From Paralvinella palmiformis (Eukaryota; Annelida; Polychaeta; Terebellida; Alvinellidae): a stretch of 64,000 nt of DNA. Position numbers and translations under genes: made by a program. Of the stretch, positions 12,671 to 27,169 are shown piece after piece. Below the pieces are notes generated by a model that had not been told where the DNA came from, did no database searches, and was given only the letters and a program-made list of their open reading frames with translations. Location of the stretch: the NCBI GenBank assembly GCA_025642065.1, contig JAODUP010000458.1, positions 79,501 to 143,500 on the forward strand. The letters are read 5' to 3'. How positions within the stretch are numbered: the stretch's first letter is position 1; each line of letters begins with the position of its first letter.

Positions 12671-15105
12671 GCTACACACATTTTATAATCACCGTGTATT
12701 CAGAATTATGAAACTTTTCGATGCTATAGACGCATAATGGGACTTGTCTGAAACGGATGTTTCGGTTTAGTCAATGGGAAATTTTAATAAGTTGCATAGG
12801 CCATTCTATTCTTGTGTTGATTCACGTACGTGGCTGAACACAAATAAGGCATAGGATAATATGCCCATACGCACTTCGTGTACAACTTGAAAAATGTATA
12901 GTCAATAATAGTATTCTTTATCAAAACATAAAGATTAAACTGATTGAGCAAAATTTTCAATATTACGCGTAAACCAGCATATTGCCAAGTATTTATTGGT
13001 TTTAGGTATTTAATACCCACAAAAATCTAAAAACATCACATCTATTGGTAGAGTACAGTAAAATGCCTGTCTTGTGACTGGTGATTTGTGGCCGTAATTG
13101 AGGACTAGCCGTAACAACACAAATGTACCATATAAAAAGCAAACTGTAATTCAAAGACGTTGCTAGCCACATCATCAAATACTTCTCAACTGTTATTCAG
13201 ATTTGTTCTGAAAAATGAGCTGATTGTGGTCTGCTTGACTGTGGCTATATCGGATGATGAGATCCTGTCCTGCAAGTCGGATTCTAGCATCAGTGATGTT
13301 TCATAATCCCTTGTTTACTTAAAACTGTTTTAACTGACCTGTCCATTTCCATACATTTCAGCAAGTTGACGACTCCTCCTGCCTTCAGTGTTTTTCGGCA
13401 AGTTGACTTGTTGCTTGAGTGAAAGTTCATTCCTTTTTTTTTAATTTGTCCTTTTAAATAGTTACCAGTTAGCCAGTTCATTTAATATCAAACAGATGTG
13501 ATTCAAATCTGTAATTCATGCGAAAGTTATACAGAATGAGAGCGGCAGAGTTTGTTTGTCTTTTGTTTATAACAACTAATCAGATCCCCAAAGAACGCCA
13601 AAAGGGGTTCAATTTTTCTAAGCCGTCACACAGAACAGTCAGAAACCTGGATCTTTATTACAGGCAATTTGTTGGTGTTTGCACTGTATTCAGAAAACTA
13701 ATGATCCCGACGTGTTAATTACTGAAACGATTCTAATGGATAGTGCGGAATAGAGACGTCGCCACTATACACAGCCTTATTATCATCTAATATATATGGA
13801 AAGATGATTGGAACCACATAATGTGAGGAGAATACAGACGCTGGCCATTGTTGAGGTGTGGCCACATTGGGACATATTACTGTACATGTTGAGTATATTA
13901 TTACTTTGTAAATTACACGTTTTGTTCAATTGTCTGAAATTGTCATTTTGTCAAGTAGGTTTGATAACAAGTTGCATGGCTCACATTGACTCCATATATC
14001 TAAAGAGTTGAAGATATCCATTTTAATGTAGTAACGACCAACTCCCGTTGTTAGCTGTTCACGACTAAAAGATCAAAGGTTCATTATAACAAGATTTCTC
14101 TACAGACCCGAAAATATCGGGTTATACATTATTTGGGAATATATATCTTAATTAGAACGCGATTGGATGTTCCAGTTTATCTTATTACCTTAACATAAAA
14201 TAATGATCCTAGTTCATGTGTCTAGTAATAGCCAATAAGTAGTCCAGATTGGAATTTTCTCGCTGCATAAGATGCAAGTGGCTAGACCCAATGCTTGCCT
14301 AAAGAAGCAACAACCCGATGTGGTGAATTGATGGATTGTAAAACAGTTAATACTTCTACCATGAAACTAATCAGTTATTTTCCAGTGCTATAAAACATCA
14401 ATCATCATAATGTTTCTGTGTGTCTATGTATATATGGGCGTTTGCTTGTGTACGTGCACATTCGTGCTGAAATAAATGGGCACAGATAGATATCGATTTC
14501 AAATATATTGTCGTCAATAAAGAATGTGATTCCGCAGAAAACAATAACGATGGAAATATTATTTCTTTAAAGACCTGAGGTGCTGTTTCACACTTTCGTC
14601 ATTAATATATCAGAAGATGATTTGTTTAAAGTGTTCATTTGCTTACGCTTAAATAATCATTGTGTAACACTTTGGTTCTTTTGCGTTGCTTTTGCATAAA
14701 ACACATTTTGCGTTGTTTGGTTATCAATGTCAAGTCCGATAAAGTAAAATAAAATCGGAAAAAGTCGATTATCCATGAATCTATAGCTTGAATATTTCAT
14801 CACATGAAATAGTTAAGTAAGCTCCGCTACATTAATAATAGTTCACCCATCCTACGATTTGTGGTATTTCTTTTGTCAAGTGATAACATAACAAATAAAC
14901 GCAATATAAAACTAAGATGGCAAAATTCAAAATATAAAGCAACGATAGTATAGCGATATTATACAATAATATAAATTCTCTAGGTAACACTCATCTAAAA
15001 AATAAATTTTATCAGCTCTTGTATTATTACTATGGCCCCACACCTGTAGTTTGTGTTGCTCTCGGTAGATGGCCAGAGTATTATTACAACAACAACAACA
15101 GCAAC
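12671..15105. other. Gene-free AT-rich stretch
   Basis: Several 60-78 codon frames occur on both strands, but none shows domain motifs, splice signals joining it to another frame, or repeat homology. AAC/AAT runs at about 15088-15125 mark the tail of the LINE that follows. Confidence 0.55.
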
Positions 15106-17095
15106 AATAATAATAATAATAATATATTATTAGAAAGAGCCATTCAAATACGCTGTACACTAATACCCCAAATAATATATCTGTAAAAACAAAATGAGCG
15201 ATTTGAATGATAATCATTGTTTATCTGCGAAACCAACCATGAACAGTTGTGTATTTTCAGACCTCATTTAAAATTTTCAAGAGACGACGCATTTCTAATA
15301 TTCACCGGCAACCTAAAATGGGGGCTGCATCACTAAATGCACTATCACAATATGACTTGAGACGAGATACGGTTACGTGGAATAGTATGTGACTGAATGA
15401 CCTGAATTATCGGGATGACTTTCTAACAGACACTCTCAAGGAGAGTTGTTGCAAATAAGATTGAAACTATTGAAGTACTTTACCTGAAAGACTAAACACG
15501 TCTTTCAACCAAGCGAAAAGTATATTATGGTCAACTCCTTCAAATGTAGCATACAGATCAAGAAGAACAAGTAATACTTACCTTGATCATTTGACATCAT
15601 AATATTAAATTTTATCTGAGCCAAGGCTGTTTCAGTGCTGTGACCATTTTTATATGCACACTGTAGTGATTGATTAAGGTTATTATTGATTAAATATTTG
15701 TTTAGATGGAAAGCAACTGCCTTTTCTATAGCTTTAGATAAAAATGTAAGATTTGAAACAGGTCTGTAATTGTTTAGAATATTACAGTCCATAGTGTGGT
15801 TTCTTATTAATGATTTTACAAGGGCAGCTTTAATGGATCTTGAGAAAACACCCAGAGATAATGATTTATTAATCATATTTCCTGTGATAAGGTGCTGGAG
15901 GGGAACCATTTATGTATATTTAATATATTTTGACACAAGAAATTATTAACACAATGGGACATATCTTTGTCTGAGTTCATAATATATGGAAGGATAATCC
16001 GATTTTAAGGTAGTACTTTATTCACAGCAATGAAAACCCTCTGTTGATTTCCCGTGCATTTGATTTCTCTTGCATCATTTATTCTTTTTGTTGTAATATT
16101 ATGATTTGGCAGCGAAAGGGGTATTTTTAACTTTTATAAAACATGAACATTTCATAATGAATATACAAACTGGTCCTGATCCACAGCTGCTCACAATACC
16201 TTCTGTATTGTTTTCCATATACAACGATATCATTTATGTACCGTTATTGTCACCCACAAAATGATAAATACCATCTAGCGTATCCGATGCCATAGAAGAG
16301 ACAGCAAGAAAGGCATCTTTATCAATCGCCTCGAATTTCGGTTTGAAATATTTCAGTTGAAACAGATTGTTTTTGTGAATATACATCAATGTTAATAAGG
16401 AGACAATCAGACAGCATGGAAGGCACAGACACATCCTTAATCAAATTGTCCTCATCATAAGGACAGATGACAAGATCTAAGATGTGACCATGTCTGTGTG
16501 TTCTTTTTTGCCTGATATTGGCAGATCTAAGAAGGTCAAGATGTTGTTTGGTATCTGCATTCCTCTGGCAATTCCAATATATATTGAAATCACCCGATAT
16601 CAACTGATGACCACTGTTGGCAGCGATAGAGTCACCAAATTCTGTGAAAAAAGCTACAGCTCTAAGACCATTTTTATTAGTCGGGTATATTCCGTATAAT
16701 AGCGACACGAACACTTCTCTCAGCAGATACAAATATCTGTTGATAATTTTCAAAACGCTTAGCCTGAAAGCGCAGATGGGTTGTAGACTTCAAAGAAAGG
16801 GGAAGGAGATTGCCGACTCCCCCACATTTCTTGTGAATTTGAGCTGCTTGGTGGAATGAGCATCCAGCTGGAATCAAATCATCGACAACTTTCTGGTGTG
16901 AAGCATTACTGCTCAGTCAAGTCTCTGTAATGACAAAAAACATTAAGATCCATATCCTTAACAACATCAGATATTTTATCAGATTTATTACAGATCGACT
17001 GACAATGTACTGGAGCAATACTTATATTTTTTTACATGTACAGCTGTACCATTAGACGGTGTTATTGGGACAGTGATAGATTGATGGCAATACAC
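15106..17095 (-). mobile_element. CR1/L2-type LINE, copy 2 (endonuclease to 3' end, internally deleted)
   Basis: Longest LINE copy in the window, read from 17095 down. From about 17040 to 16440 it carries the apurinic endonuclease domain: DVVKDMDLNVF, IPAGCSFHQAAQIHKKCGG, the catalytic-type ISGDFNIYW, then THRHGHILDLVI and SMLSDCLLINID, where the family's usual SDH catalytic site reads SDC. A linker (WYCEQLWIRTSL) lies near 16150-16200. RT motifs follow (NYRPVSNLTFLSKAIEKAV in the frame 15909-15505, VDHNILF near 15535). Near 15430 the sequence jumps from RVSV directly to RKSSR of the C-terminal region, deleting most of the RT palm. It ends with GAATGGCTC and ATT repeats. Several frames and stops show it is inactive. 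Confidence 0.92.
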
Positions 17096-17640
17096 TCAAA
17101 GTGTCTTAAGACAAGTAACTGAGCCTTGCAATAATCCATTATCTATAAATGGGTAGAATTATATTTAAAAATGAAGTTCTGGTAGTTACAGCGTTTTAAA
17201 ATGGTCTAGTCAAAATAAGTCACTTAGTATAATGGTACGGTGATTTATTTACATAGTCTCCAAGAGTTTATCGCGAAATCGTATCCACACCTTTATCTCG
17301 CAATGAAAGATGAATCTCAGGAAAATCATATTCATTTTTACTGGACTACAAAATACATCCAATCAAATGTCGGATAACACGAACAGTTCATCAATCGAAT
17401 AGATACAGAAGCATATATAGCACAGAGACAATGCATCCATCTGGCGAGAGTTATATATAATATAATATATTAGTGGTTGAAACAAACCCAATATAAACAT
17501 ATCCAGTGCGTTATCGACAATTGTCTTCAATATACTCAGAGATCCAAAATGGAACAAATAACATTCACAGGATTTACATAATCGGGTAGAAGTAGACCGT
17601 ACATTATTAATGATGACCATCCATGTTACCTGTGTTAGTA
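17096..17640. other. Gene-free stretch
   Basis: Nothing recognisable; an 85-codon minus frame at 17363-17620 has no motif. Confidence 0.55.
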
Positions 17641-17643
17641 GGA

Positions 17644-17730
17644 TGTCCCTCTCTCTCTCTCTCTCTCTCTCTCCCCTCTCTCTCTCTCTCTCTCTCTCTC
17701 CCTCCCCCCTCTCTCCCCCCTCTCTCTCTA
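17644..17730. repeat. (CT)n microsatellite with C-runs
   Basis: Interrupted CT/CCCT polypyrimidine tract. Confidence 0.95.
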
Positions 17731-18103
17731 ACAGTCTTCTCTTGTCTGTCAGTCTTAGATGTGACTAGATTCGAGACTAAATAAAACACCAGCCCATTCT
17801 ACGACTTGATGACATAGAAAATGGCTAAAAGTAGACGTACACCCAATTATAGAATATCGTAAAGTAAATAATTTCTCTTCAAGTATATGCTCCATCATTC
17901 AGCGTTGTGAGTGATCATAGACCATTTAAAGTGCATTGACAAATGTCCTGAATACTGACAGTCCAACTTTAACAGTCAGTCGTAGGTCTGTTAGTTTGTA
18001 TTAGATCGTAATGTATTTGTTGTATGAAGAAGATGGGTAAATGTTGTTATAGCTCGCTCTTATTAATACAGAGTAAGACAATGTTGATGATTATTATCTT
18101 GTT
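17731..18103. other. Gene-free stretch
   Basis: No exon, RNA gene or repeat recognised between the CT tract and the minisatellite. Confidence 0.5.
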
Positions 18104-18675
18104 TTGTTATTCCCAGTCAGTTTGTTATTCCCAGTCAGTTTGTTATTCCCAGTCAGTTTGTTATTCTCAGTCAGTTTGTTATTCTCAGTCAGTTTGTTAT
18201 TCCCAGTCAGTTTGTTATTCTCAGTCAGTTTGTTATTCCCAGTCAGTTTGTTATTCTCAGTCAGTTTGTTATTCCCAGTCAGTTCGTTATTCCCAGTCAG
18301 TTTGTTATTCTCAGTCAGTTCGTTATTCCCAGTCAGTTTGTTATTCTCAGTCAGTTTGTTATTCCCAGTCAGTTTGTTATTCTCAGTCAGTTCGTTATTC
18401 CCAGTCAGTTTGTTATTCCCAGTCAGTTTGTTATTCCCAGTCAGTTTGTTATTCCCAGTCAGTTTGTTATTCCCAGTCAGTTTGTTATTCCCAGTCAGTT
18501 TGTTATTCCCAGTCAGTTTGTTATTCTCAGTCAGTTTGTTATTCCCAGTCAGTTTGTTATTCTCAGTCAGTTTGTTATTCTCAGTCAGTTTGTTATTCTC
18601 AGTCAGTTTGTTATTCCCAGTCAGTTTGTTATTCCCAGTCAGTTTGTTATTCCCAGTCAGTTTGTTATTCCCAGA
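18104..18675. repeat. 18-bp minisatellite, about 31 copies
   Basis: Unit GTTATTCCCAGTCAGTTT repeated about 31 times from 18106. Units differ mainly by CCC versus CTC and TTTGTT versus TTCGTT. Because 18 is a multiple of 3 and the unit has no stop in at least two frames, it yields 200-codon periodic frames (CYSQSV or LLFPVS repeats). The reading frames begin and end at the array edges, so I do not treat them as protein. Confidence 0.97.
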
Positions 18676-20504
18676 AACAGTATTATTTCCGCGCTTTAAT
18701 GTAATACGCCTCTGACCTGAAAATTTTACGTGTACTTTCTATCCAGCGATAACAGCAGTAAGAAGAAGAATAACAACAATAACAGCAACAAGAATAAGAG
18801 TATTAAATACTCAATATTTATCCCTGTTTGTTATTAATCGAACAAGTTTTAATAACGAAACCCGTTACTAATATTAAAGTGACGTTTCTCTATAATTGTG
18901 ATAATTTTAAAACATAAATCCAAACCCGATTAGATATTTATGGCAACGAAACTTGATTAATAAATGTATTAAAGTGTTCCACAATTCTTCCCCGGTGCCA
19001 TTATCATGAAACAAAGAAGATGGACATATGACACCGTTAGACAGAGAGCTTTTTATTTAAGAATGAGTTTGTATGAAAAGAAAAGAATATACTTTATTTC
19101 ATGCTTACTTCAATTTGTAAGATGCGTTTATCTTTAAAAGGTGTATCCCAAACACCGATTAAATATTAATGAGAGGGAAAAACTTAACTGAGTTTGCCAT
19201 AAAGGAAAAAATCTTGAAGTATCACATGCTCTCTTAAAACTAGTAATATATACAATAGAGTATGTACATGTACAGCAATGATTTAAGATCACTGAATGCA
19301 GTAAAGAACATCATGATCCTGAGAACGACATGATTCCTTTCCCTGTATTCAAACCACGTCTTCCACAAAAGGTCAAGGATTCTATACAGAAAATAGACTA
19401 TATGGATGTTATAATGGTCGGGAGTTATCTTGGAGCCATCATTACGATAGAATAAGGAACATGTCTCGTCTCATCCGGTTATTTTGCCCAAAGAAATAAA
19501 GATATAAAAATTATATTTAGCAAATCTAGATCGGTATTTTATTTTTAGCGCTATTTAACAACATTTCAGCGTCTACTGGATACGTTTATGTGCTACGACA
19601 CTGATGAGAATAATAGGCTGGGTATTGTTATGTCGATTGTTACATGATGACTAACATTTGTTGATTACGTGAACCCGTTTTAGAAACTGATTTCAAACAG
19701 TATCACTCTCTTGTGCTATTTGTAGAAGAGTTGATGAAACTGAATGAATCAGAAGATCGAGAGCAAGCGATCAATCATTATCACGAAGGGTTAAATACAA
19801 TTGACAGGAGAGACGATTTTTTTTAATGAGAAAACATCATTCTCCCAATCATGGTCACCCGCGTTTAAAATATTTTTGTCAGACGTTTTGGCGAACAAAC
19901 AAACATTCTGTTTTATTTATATAGATAATAATTCCAGTATTGTTCTTCTTGACATATTATTCAGAGGTATAGTGTAGAGCACGTAGAATCCGGAGCCCGG
20001 ATATCTGTTTTAAATGTATGTAAATTAGGAAGTCTTATATAGTCGGAGGAGAGTAAATAGTTTCAAATGTTTGTTCTTACTTCAAATAACCGGCTTGATC
20101 CTGAAAGAGTAGACCAAAGTTCACCAATCAAACACCTCGTTATTAAATACTTTGGTATGAGAAGGTAGTAAATTTATAATTAATATTACCGTTCCATAAA
20201 TATTCATATTCTCTGTGAATAATTATATTATTCATAAATTAGAATCGATGCATTTTTCCACAGCGTTTCCACGATTTAACAGCTGACCTATATATATTAG
20301 TTGTAAACAGTTTCCTGTTTTTACGTCAGTTGGATGCTATGTTTACACGCTGGCGGTGTAAATGTAGCATATTCAAAGATGTTTTGTTACACATGTTACG
20401 AACATATTTGGTACATTCGGTGTAGGTACGAAACAACCATGGCGGGATCTAAAAACCACAATAAATATAAATAACGTAATATATACATCAATGGTCAACT
20501 TGTG

Positions 20505-20544
<40 letters not shown>

Positions 20545-21411
20545 TTACGAAGTCACGTGGATTCGGCGTTGAGACTTGTCCCACATTTACCTGATAAGGT
20601 TATTAAACAACTGAAAAGGGAGAAATTAAATGATATTTTTGTGCTGAAATGTCGTTAACTTCCACTCACCTTACTCGATTTAGACTGTTCGACGGCTTAT
20701 CTCGTATATTTTATACATTACGGTCGGTTGTTCGGTTAGAATATTAAACTGGTAATTCCAAGTAAAATTCCTATTGGCGTTATTCGCATATGTTGTATTT
20801 TGTACAAAATATGATGTTTCTCTATTGTTTAGGTATTTAGATTAGCCACTATGTTGATACATTCATCTGAGATGTTATTTTAGAATCACATATATTATTG
20901 GTTTAAGCCTTAATGTGAGGTTATATATATAAACAAGGCGTGTTTAATCTAAATATTATATTTAATAATTAGTTCCATATGCTAAAGAATTGACCCAAAA
21001 ATAGTTCGAGAGTTCTATATATTTAACAGCCAATCATCTGTAGCTTATTATTCTGGAATGATCAATTATCTAAACTTGATATTTTATTCCAAAGTATCCT
21101 GTAATCGATCAGCTTACTACTTTTTATTTTATAATGAGCTAATTAACTCAGCAATATCTATTTCCGCAATTACTTACTTTAGATAGGAAGGTTCTATAAT
21201 TTCAGTTATTTATTGTTTATAATCTGCAAACTTCGTATTTTCTGTCGCCGTAAATATGTTATCTCTTTCTGTTCATCTTTCTCCTTTGTTTTCGAAACTA
21301 AATGTCAGTCTTTCATACATACACAAATACATCCATAACCACTGATTGAGAGATAGGTAGAGAAATATTTTGTTTTAAAAAGTTGAAAACCAGAGAAATG
21401 GATTTTCATAA

Positions 21412-21471
<60 letters not shown>

Positions 21472-21755
21472 TATATAAGCATCATTAACATTAACAACAT
21501 TTATGTTATTTTCCATATATCACATAGCATTATTATCTGAATAATAAAATAATCATAATTTTTATTATAATATATTAGCTAACGAAATTATATTCCTATT
21601 TCATTAAAATCAACTATATCAAATATAGCATTTATTTATCAGCCACAAAACGTAAAACACTTTAAACAACCAACACATTTACTGATGAGTTATGTCTCTA
21701 TGTGTAAGATTTATATCAAATACATTTCTCCATACATTTTCAAACTATAATATGT

Positions 21756-21797
<42 letters not shown>

Positions 21798-21915
21798 TCA
21801 TCATGTACCTTTAATATTTATTCATTATAACTTAATTTATTATTATTTGACTTAATTCTTCTTATGTAAAGAAATATTTTTGACTGGCAACATAAAGTAT
21901 GGAATAGTAAGAAAT

Positions 21916-21962
<47 letters not shown>

Positions 21963-22300
21963 CAATTTCCAAGCAGTTTTATACACTGTAGACATGACAA
22001 CGCGGCTAGAACAACATTACCCTTATTATCGTATACCACAATTATCAAACAGCGAAATGTAACATAGCACAGCTTCTAGTGGTATATAATAGAGTTAAAA
22101 TGTGACTTGACACTATGTGTCGTCAAGAACATCGCCTATTTCGAACGCTACCCATACACGTTAAAAAGATATGTAATAATAAATAATTGTATATTATGCG
22201 AGATAAGTTTCAGACATCTGTTTCATCGATAACGAATAAATACAATAACAATATAACAATGATGTGACAATATAGAAGTTAGGTTCAAATATGAAGCTTG
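18676..22300. other. Gene-free AT-rich stretch with four long TA arrays
   Basis: No coding exon found. TA arrays lie at about 20507-20542, 21416-21475, 21757-21793 and 21918-21959. This is the region downstream of the IF gene. Confidence 0.6.
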
Positions 22301-22307
22301 GCTATTA

Positions 22308-22313
22308 TTTATT
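22308..22313 (-). promoter_or_regulatory. Putative poly(A) signal of the IF gene
   Basis: AATAAA on the minus strand, 73 bases after the proposed stop codon. It is the first canonical hexamer downstream of the stop, but in AT-rich DNA such hexamers are common, so actual use is uncertain. Confidence 0.45.
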
Positions 22314-22385
22314 TCCTGAGTCACATCTTACTTGGAATAAAGCATTAATGCATACGCTACTACCTGTTATAACAGTTCTTGGATT

Positions 22386-22412
22386 TTAGTCTCTCATGTA
22401 TTTGCCATTACT
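22386..22412 (-). CDS. IF gene exon 11 (last 8 residues and stop)
   Basis: Acceptor TTATTTTGCAG, then SNGKYMRD and TAA in the expected phase 0. It is short, so it rests on the good acceptor and on phase rather than on homology. Confidence 0.65.
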   Translation of the reverse strand, partial: SNGKYMRD

Positions 22413-22475
22413 CTGCAAAATAAATCAGGTATATAGAGTACTTTTTAAAACATACACATACACAAAACACATATG

Positions 22476-22520
<45 letters not shown>

Positions 22521-25500
22521 CATATATATATATATATATATTTATATAAATTGTATAATATGCAATTAAATAAATCACTATACACAATAAACTAGCTAAC
22601 TAACCTGTTGTATGGTAGGGAGACGTTTTGATGCACCGTAGTTAGTTCTGTCCCTACAATATCTGTCATAATATTCAGTAGGACGCCCTGAAGAATCGAT
22701 AAATAAACCCATCCATACATACTTATACAAATAACTACACATATAAGGAAAAAAATGGGTTTATATCTAAAATTATCCTAGCGTTTCTCAAGCTGCTGTA
22801 TTTAAATTAATTTGACTCGAGTCATACATGAATACATTATGACAGGAATTTTTTTAACCGGACATCAAAATATTAGAATCAAAATGAATGGAAAATATTT
22901 ATCATCGCAGACCAATTATAACAGGTAACTAAGTATTTTAACAATAAGAACAAAACGAACCATAAAAATAAACATCAAAAGAACTAAACATGAACCTAAC
23001 ATAAAATTAGATGAATGTTCAGCACAGTTCAGTCATTTTCTTCCCGTCGTGCGATTAGTGAACATTTTTTACTTCTACGTTTGCATGGAACCGAATTGGG
23101 CGATAATGTGCTGTATTTGTACCTATACAAGAACGGTCACGTGTATTCCATACCATTCTTATCTCGCTCAGGATGTAAAGGTGCGAACACACACGTACGC
23201 GTGCACGTACACACGTACACAGAAACACACACACACAGAAAGTGAGTGACTGAGTGAGTGAGAGAGAGAGAGAGAGAGAGTTTACCTTGTTGTGTGTTTC
23301 TGAGGTTAGAGTTAGTTGGAGGTCTCATCTGAGTTCCTGGCCTGTAATAACAGATATAGACTATATGAGAATGAGGTACGAGAATTTACATCAGTAAAAC
23401 TTTTCATCCATTACACTGGTGACCTCAAAACGTAATAAGGCGAAGTCAAAGATGAAACCACCTTCAGATATGCCCACGCCGAGATTGGAACACGGGTGGT
23501 AGTAATCTGTGGTCCAACACGCTACCACTAATATACGGATTAACTATAGGACTAACGCGACCTTTACCTGCTCTCTGAGTCCTTACTGGCGTCGAGCAGG
23601 TTCCTGTAGGTGTCGATTTCGGCTCTGAGTGTCGCCTGAGCATCTCTAGCCGCGTTATACTCCTTGGTTTTGTCCATAAGAAGGTTCTGTAGCTCTCTCA
23701 GCTTGTCGAGTAGGTCCCTCTCCTTACCCTTAGTCTCGCCCAACTCCCTCTTTAGACCCGACACCTGATCCGCCAACGCCTTGTTCTGTTAAAGAGAACA
23801 AACAATATAATGATCAGTGTTATAATAATGTAACATAATTGAGATCCATATTAATTATACGCACATCAACATAAACCGTCTAGAAGCCCCCTCGTAAACA
23901 ACATAAACTCATCCACACTGATACATATTTTGTTTTAAGAAGCATTACGCAGTTTGCTCTATCAACTAAACTGGTCACATATGGGACATATGGGCTGCGG
24001 GCGACTCTGGGAACTGGTCACACGTGGGACATATGGGCGTCGGGCGACTCTTTTGGGGGAAACGAATTACACAAACGCACGTGTAACTCGGATTAAAAAT
24101 AATAATAACCGAAATGGCAGCTATTTTACGTGCATCAGCTAATGAAGGAGACGCATATGCTCTGTAATTTACCCCGAGGACTAATTCTAAATAAGTTTAG
24201 GATTTCCAATAGATGGCATATTCAGAAAACCTTGCCAGTTACCTGGTTGGATGAAAAACTCGTACTGTATTGCCACGGTCGGGGTACGGACCTCCAAACT
24301 CCCGCACAGCTTGACCATGAGTAAGAAAGATTTCCAGGTCACTGTTCTAACCACAGTGCCATCAGATCACACCCTGCTATATAACGACATTAATAACATA
24401 ACACCTAAACCAGCTGTAAACCAGCTGTAGACCAGCCAGCTGTATTTAATTGCGCATGCATGAAAAGACGATTTTCGACGTTTTGATTTACTTAACGCCA
24501 TGATATTAACCATCTCGGATCACCATTACTGTCAAGTTTTAAAGTTCTGACAGTCATTTAGTTGCACTTTTGTCTCCGAATTGATGACGAAGTCGAACAA
24601 ACACTTCCAACACAGCGGCGTAAAATCTCGACCCTGATACGTACCTCATTTATTTTGGATGTTGCGAAATAGGTTTACCGAGCTGTGCCCTGCGAAACTC
24701 GGATCCCGCTTGTACTGGCTCTAAATCCTGTATGTATGTTAATGCCATTGATTATTCCTAAATATGGTTCTGGAGATACGTTGACCCTGGTTTGACCCCA
24801 TTATAAGGACGAGTTGGTGTCATGTATATGGAATTAACCATAAATCAACAGTATGACCTTTTCTTTGCTAATCGTCATTTAGTGGTGAGATCTACATGAG
24901 GGACACTTCTATACTAATTCACTGTTTGATAGGTTCTTAATGCGGTAGAGGAACCCATTATAATTATTTTCAATTTATGATAACATCTCTATTGCTGATA
25001 ATTCCTTTAATTACGCGCCCCCCCCCCCTCCCCGAGTGTGCCTAGGGAAATCCAATGACTCTAATATATGGATCTTCCGACTTGGACAACGACTGATATA
25101 TCCAGAATAAGGCATATAGTACAAAAGCATAAATATGAGTAAACAATTGATTTAGTCTCAGCTCCTGGAAGACATGGCCGAGCGGTGGCTGCTCGGTGAA
25201 ACACCCCACAAACACCCCACAAGCACAAAACAAACAAACACTGCAGGTATTAACATAGACCTACGAGCATTCTGATGTCAGATTAAATTAGTCATTTTGT
25301 GGTTACCTGTCAATAGTGCTCAATTTTAATATAAAGTCAATACAGTAAAAATTATTGGTCGCAAAAATTATTGGTTTCGTTGCAGCTGTTTATAATTTAA
25401 ACATCAGTGCTCTGAAAACGAAAACATTAAATCTGTCATAGATATAATATGGTATTTATTGGTCTGAGTGTGCTCGTCTCTGGTAACACGAGATACGTTC

Positions 25501-26382
25501 GAAATGTGACCAACATACGTCACAGTCGCCTATAGTGAAGATCGCGGTTGGTGACCTGATGATATTGCGTTGGACACGTTATGATGGCTTGCTTCTTGTG
25601 CATTATGATAGTTTCTGGAATAATTAACATGACTGCGACGTACTTGATCCAGAAAAGAAAATCCAGCTACTAGGTCAGTATTCCCATCGATAAAGACAAG
25701 CACACACCAACAGCCCTTCTCAAAGATACTCATGCTCGTACACGAACGCGGACAGTATTTCTACTGATAAGTTGCTGTTTTACGACAATTGGGGTTCATC
25801 GTCATCCGATAAGTAGATCGGGAAGAGATGAAAGATGATCGATGAAACAGCAGCCTCCAGATATAGGATAAAGACGAACCAAAGGCCTAACACGCCCTGA
25901 CCTACCACGTTACCATTTTGCTCACGGAAATACCGGCGTTATATAATTGTGATATTTATACGAAATTTGGTTCATGGAACTAAAGGTATTTTTGTTCAAC
26001 GTATCCATTCAGTATTAATTTCCCTGATTATTTATTTTATTTGTTATCCCGATGTTTTTACATATTATAATACTTCATTGACCAAACTGACAATCAAACA
26101 AACAGTAACTCACACTGCCGTCCAATTCTCCCAGTTTAGCCTGTAGGGCTCGGAGCGTCTCTTCAAGTCTCGCCTTTTCTCGCGATAGTCTCTCTTTCTC
26201 CCTAGCATTGTCATCAATCTGTCTTCTCAGGGCGGCCATGTTCTTGTTTAGCCTGTCTTCGGTCTCCTATGAAAACAAGACCAACAAGAATAACAAACAA
26301 ACAAACAAACAAACAAATAGAATCTGGTTATATATTGATTATAAAGTTTTGGTTTTATTTGTTTGAATATTTGAGAGATGGG

Positions 26383-26427
<45 letters not shown>

Positions 26428-27135
26428 TACATGCATAATACTTACTTTCTGGAACTTGGCCATGTCAGCTGCATTAGCTTCCCTGATCTTCTTCATCATG
26501 TTCTGTACGTCATCACCTTTGGCGTTGCGTAGTTTATTCTCGAGGTTCTGATTGATTTCATTTGCTGTCTTCAGACGTTCGGCAAGATCCCTTCTTTCCT
26601 GTTTGGGGATTGACAATATACACATCATAGAGACATAGATGTCATTATTGAATTTAAACTTTAGAGAAAGGAAACGTGAAGGTGAAATTTTGACCTTTTA
26701 CGGCCGCTTTAGCATACACTGTTGACTAAATTAACCCAGGTACTATCATTGATTATGGGGCGCAGTGAAAGATGAAACACCCTTCACACAAAGCTGGATT
26801 TGAAGATCGGTGCTACAGTGATGTGAGCCAATGTGGTATCAGTTAGGCCGTGCCTATGGCCGGCTTAAGGATTGGATTATTGAAATAAAGGAAAACTGAC
26901 GAGTATCATGATATTTAATCTTTATGGAACTGGAAAATAAATAACGATTAAAGTTTGATTGGTTATCTCGCAGATTTATTAATTGATCAGACACAATAAT
27001 AACGTATCTGGACTTTAGGACTCTAACCCAATCCCCCCCCCCCCCATTACACACATATACAGTGAGACAGACAGACAGATAGACAGACAGACAAACAGAC
27101 AGATGGACAGACAGACAGTCAGACACACAGACATA

Positions 27136-27169
<34 letters not shown>

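Noticed and set aside
18024..18704. 226-codon CYSQSV repeat protein
   Set aside because: The frame is made almost entirely of the 18-bp minisatellite and a second frame is equally open; no flanking coding or splice signals.
25530..25733. 67-codon minus frame inside IF intron 7 as an extra exon
   Set aside because: Exons 7 and 8 join in phase 0 without it, it has a stop in frame, and it lacks coiled-coil character.
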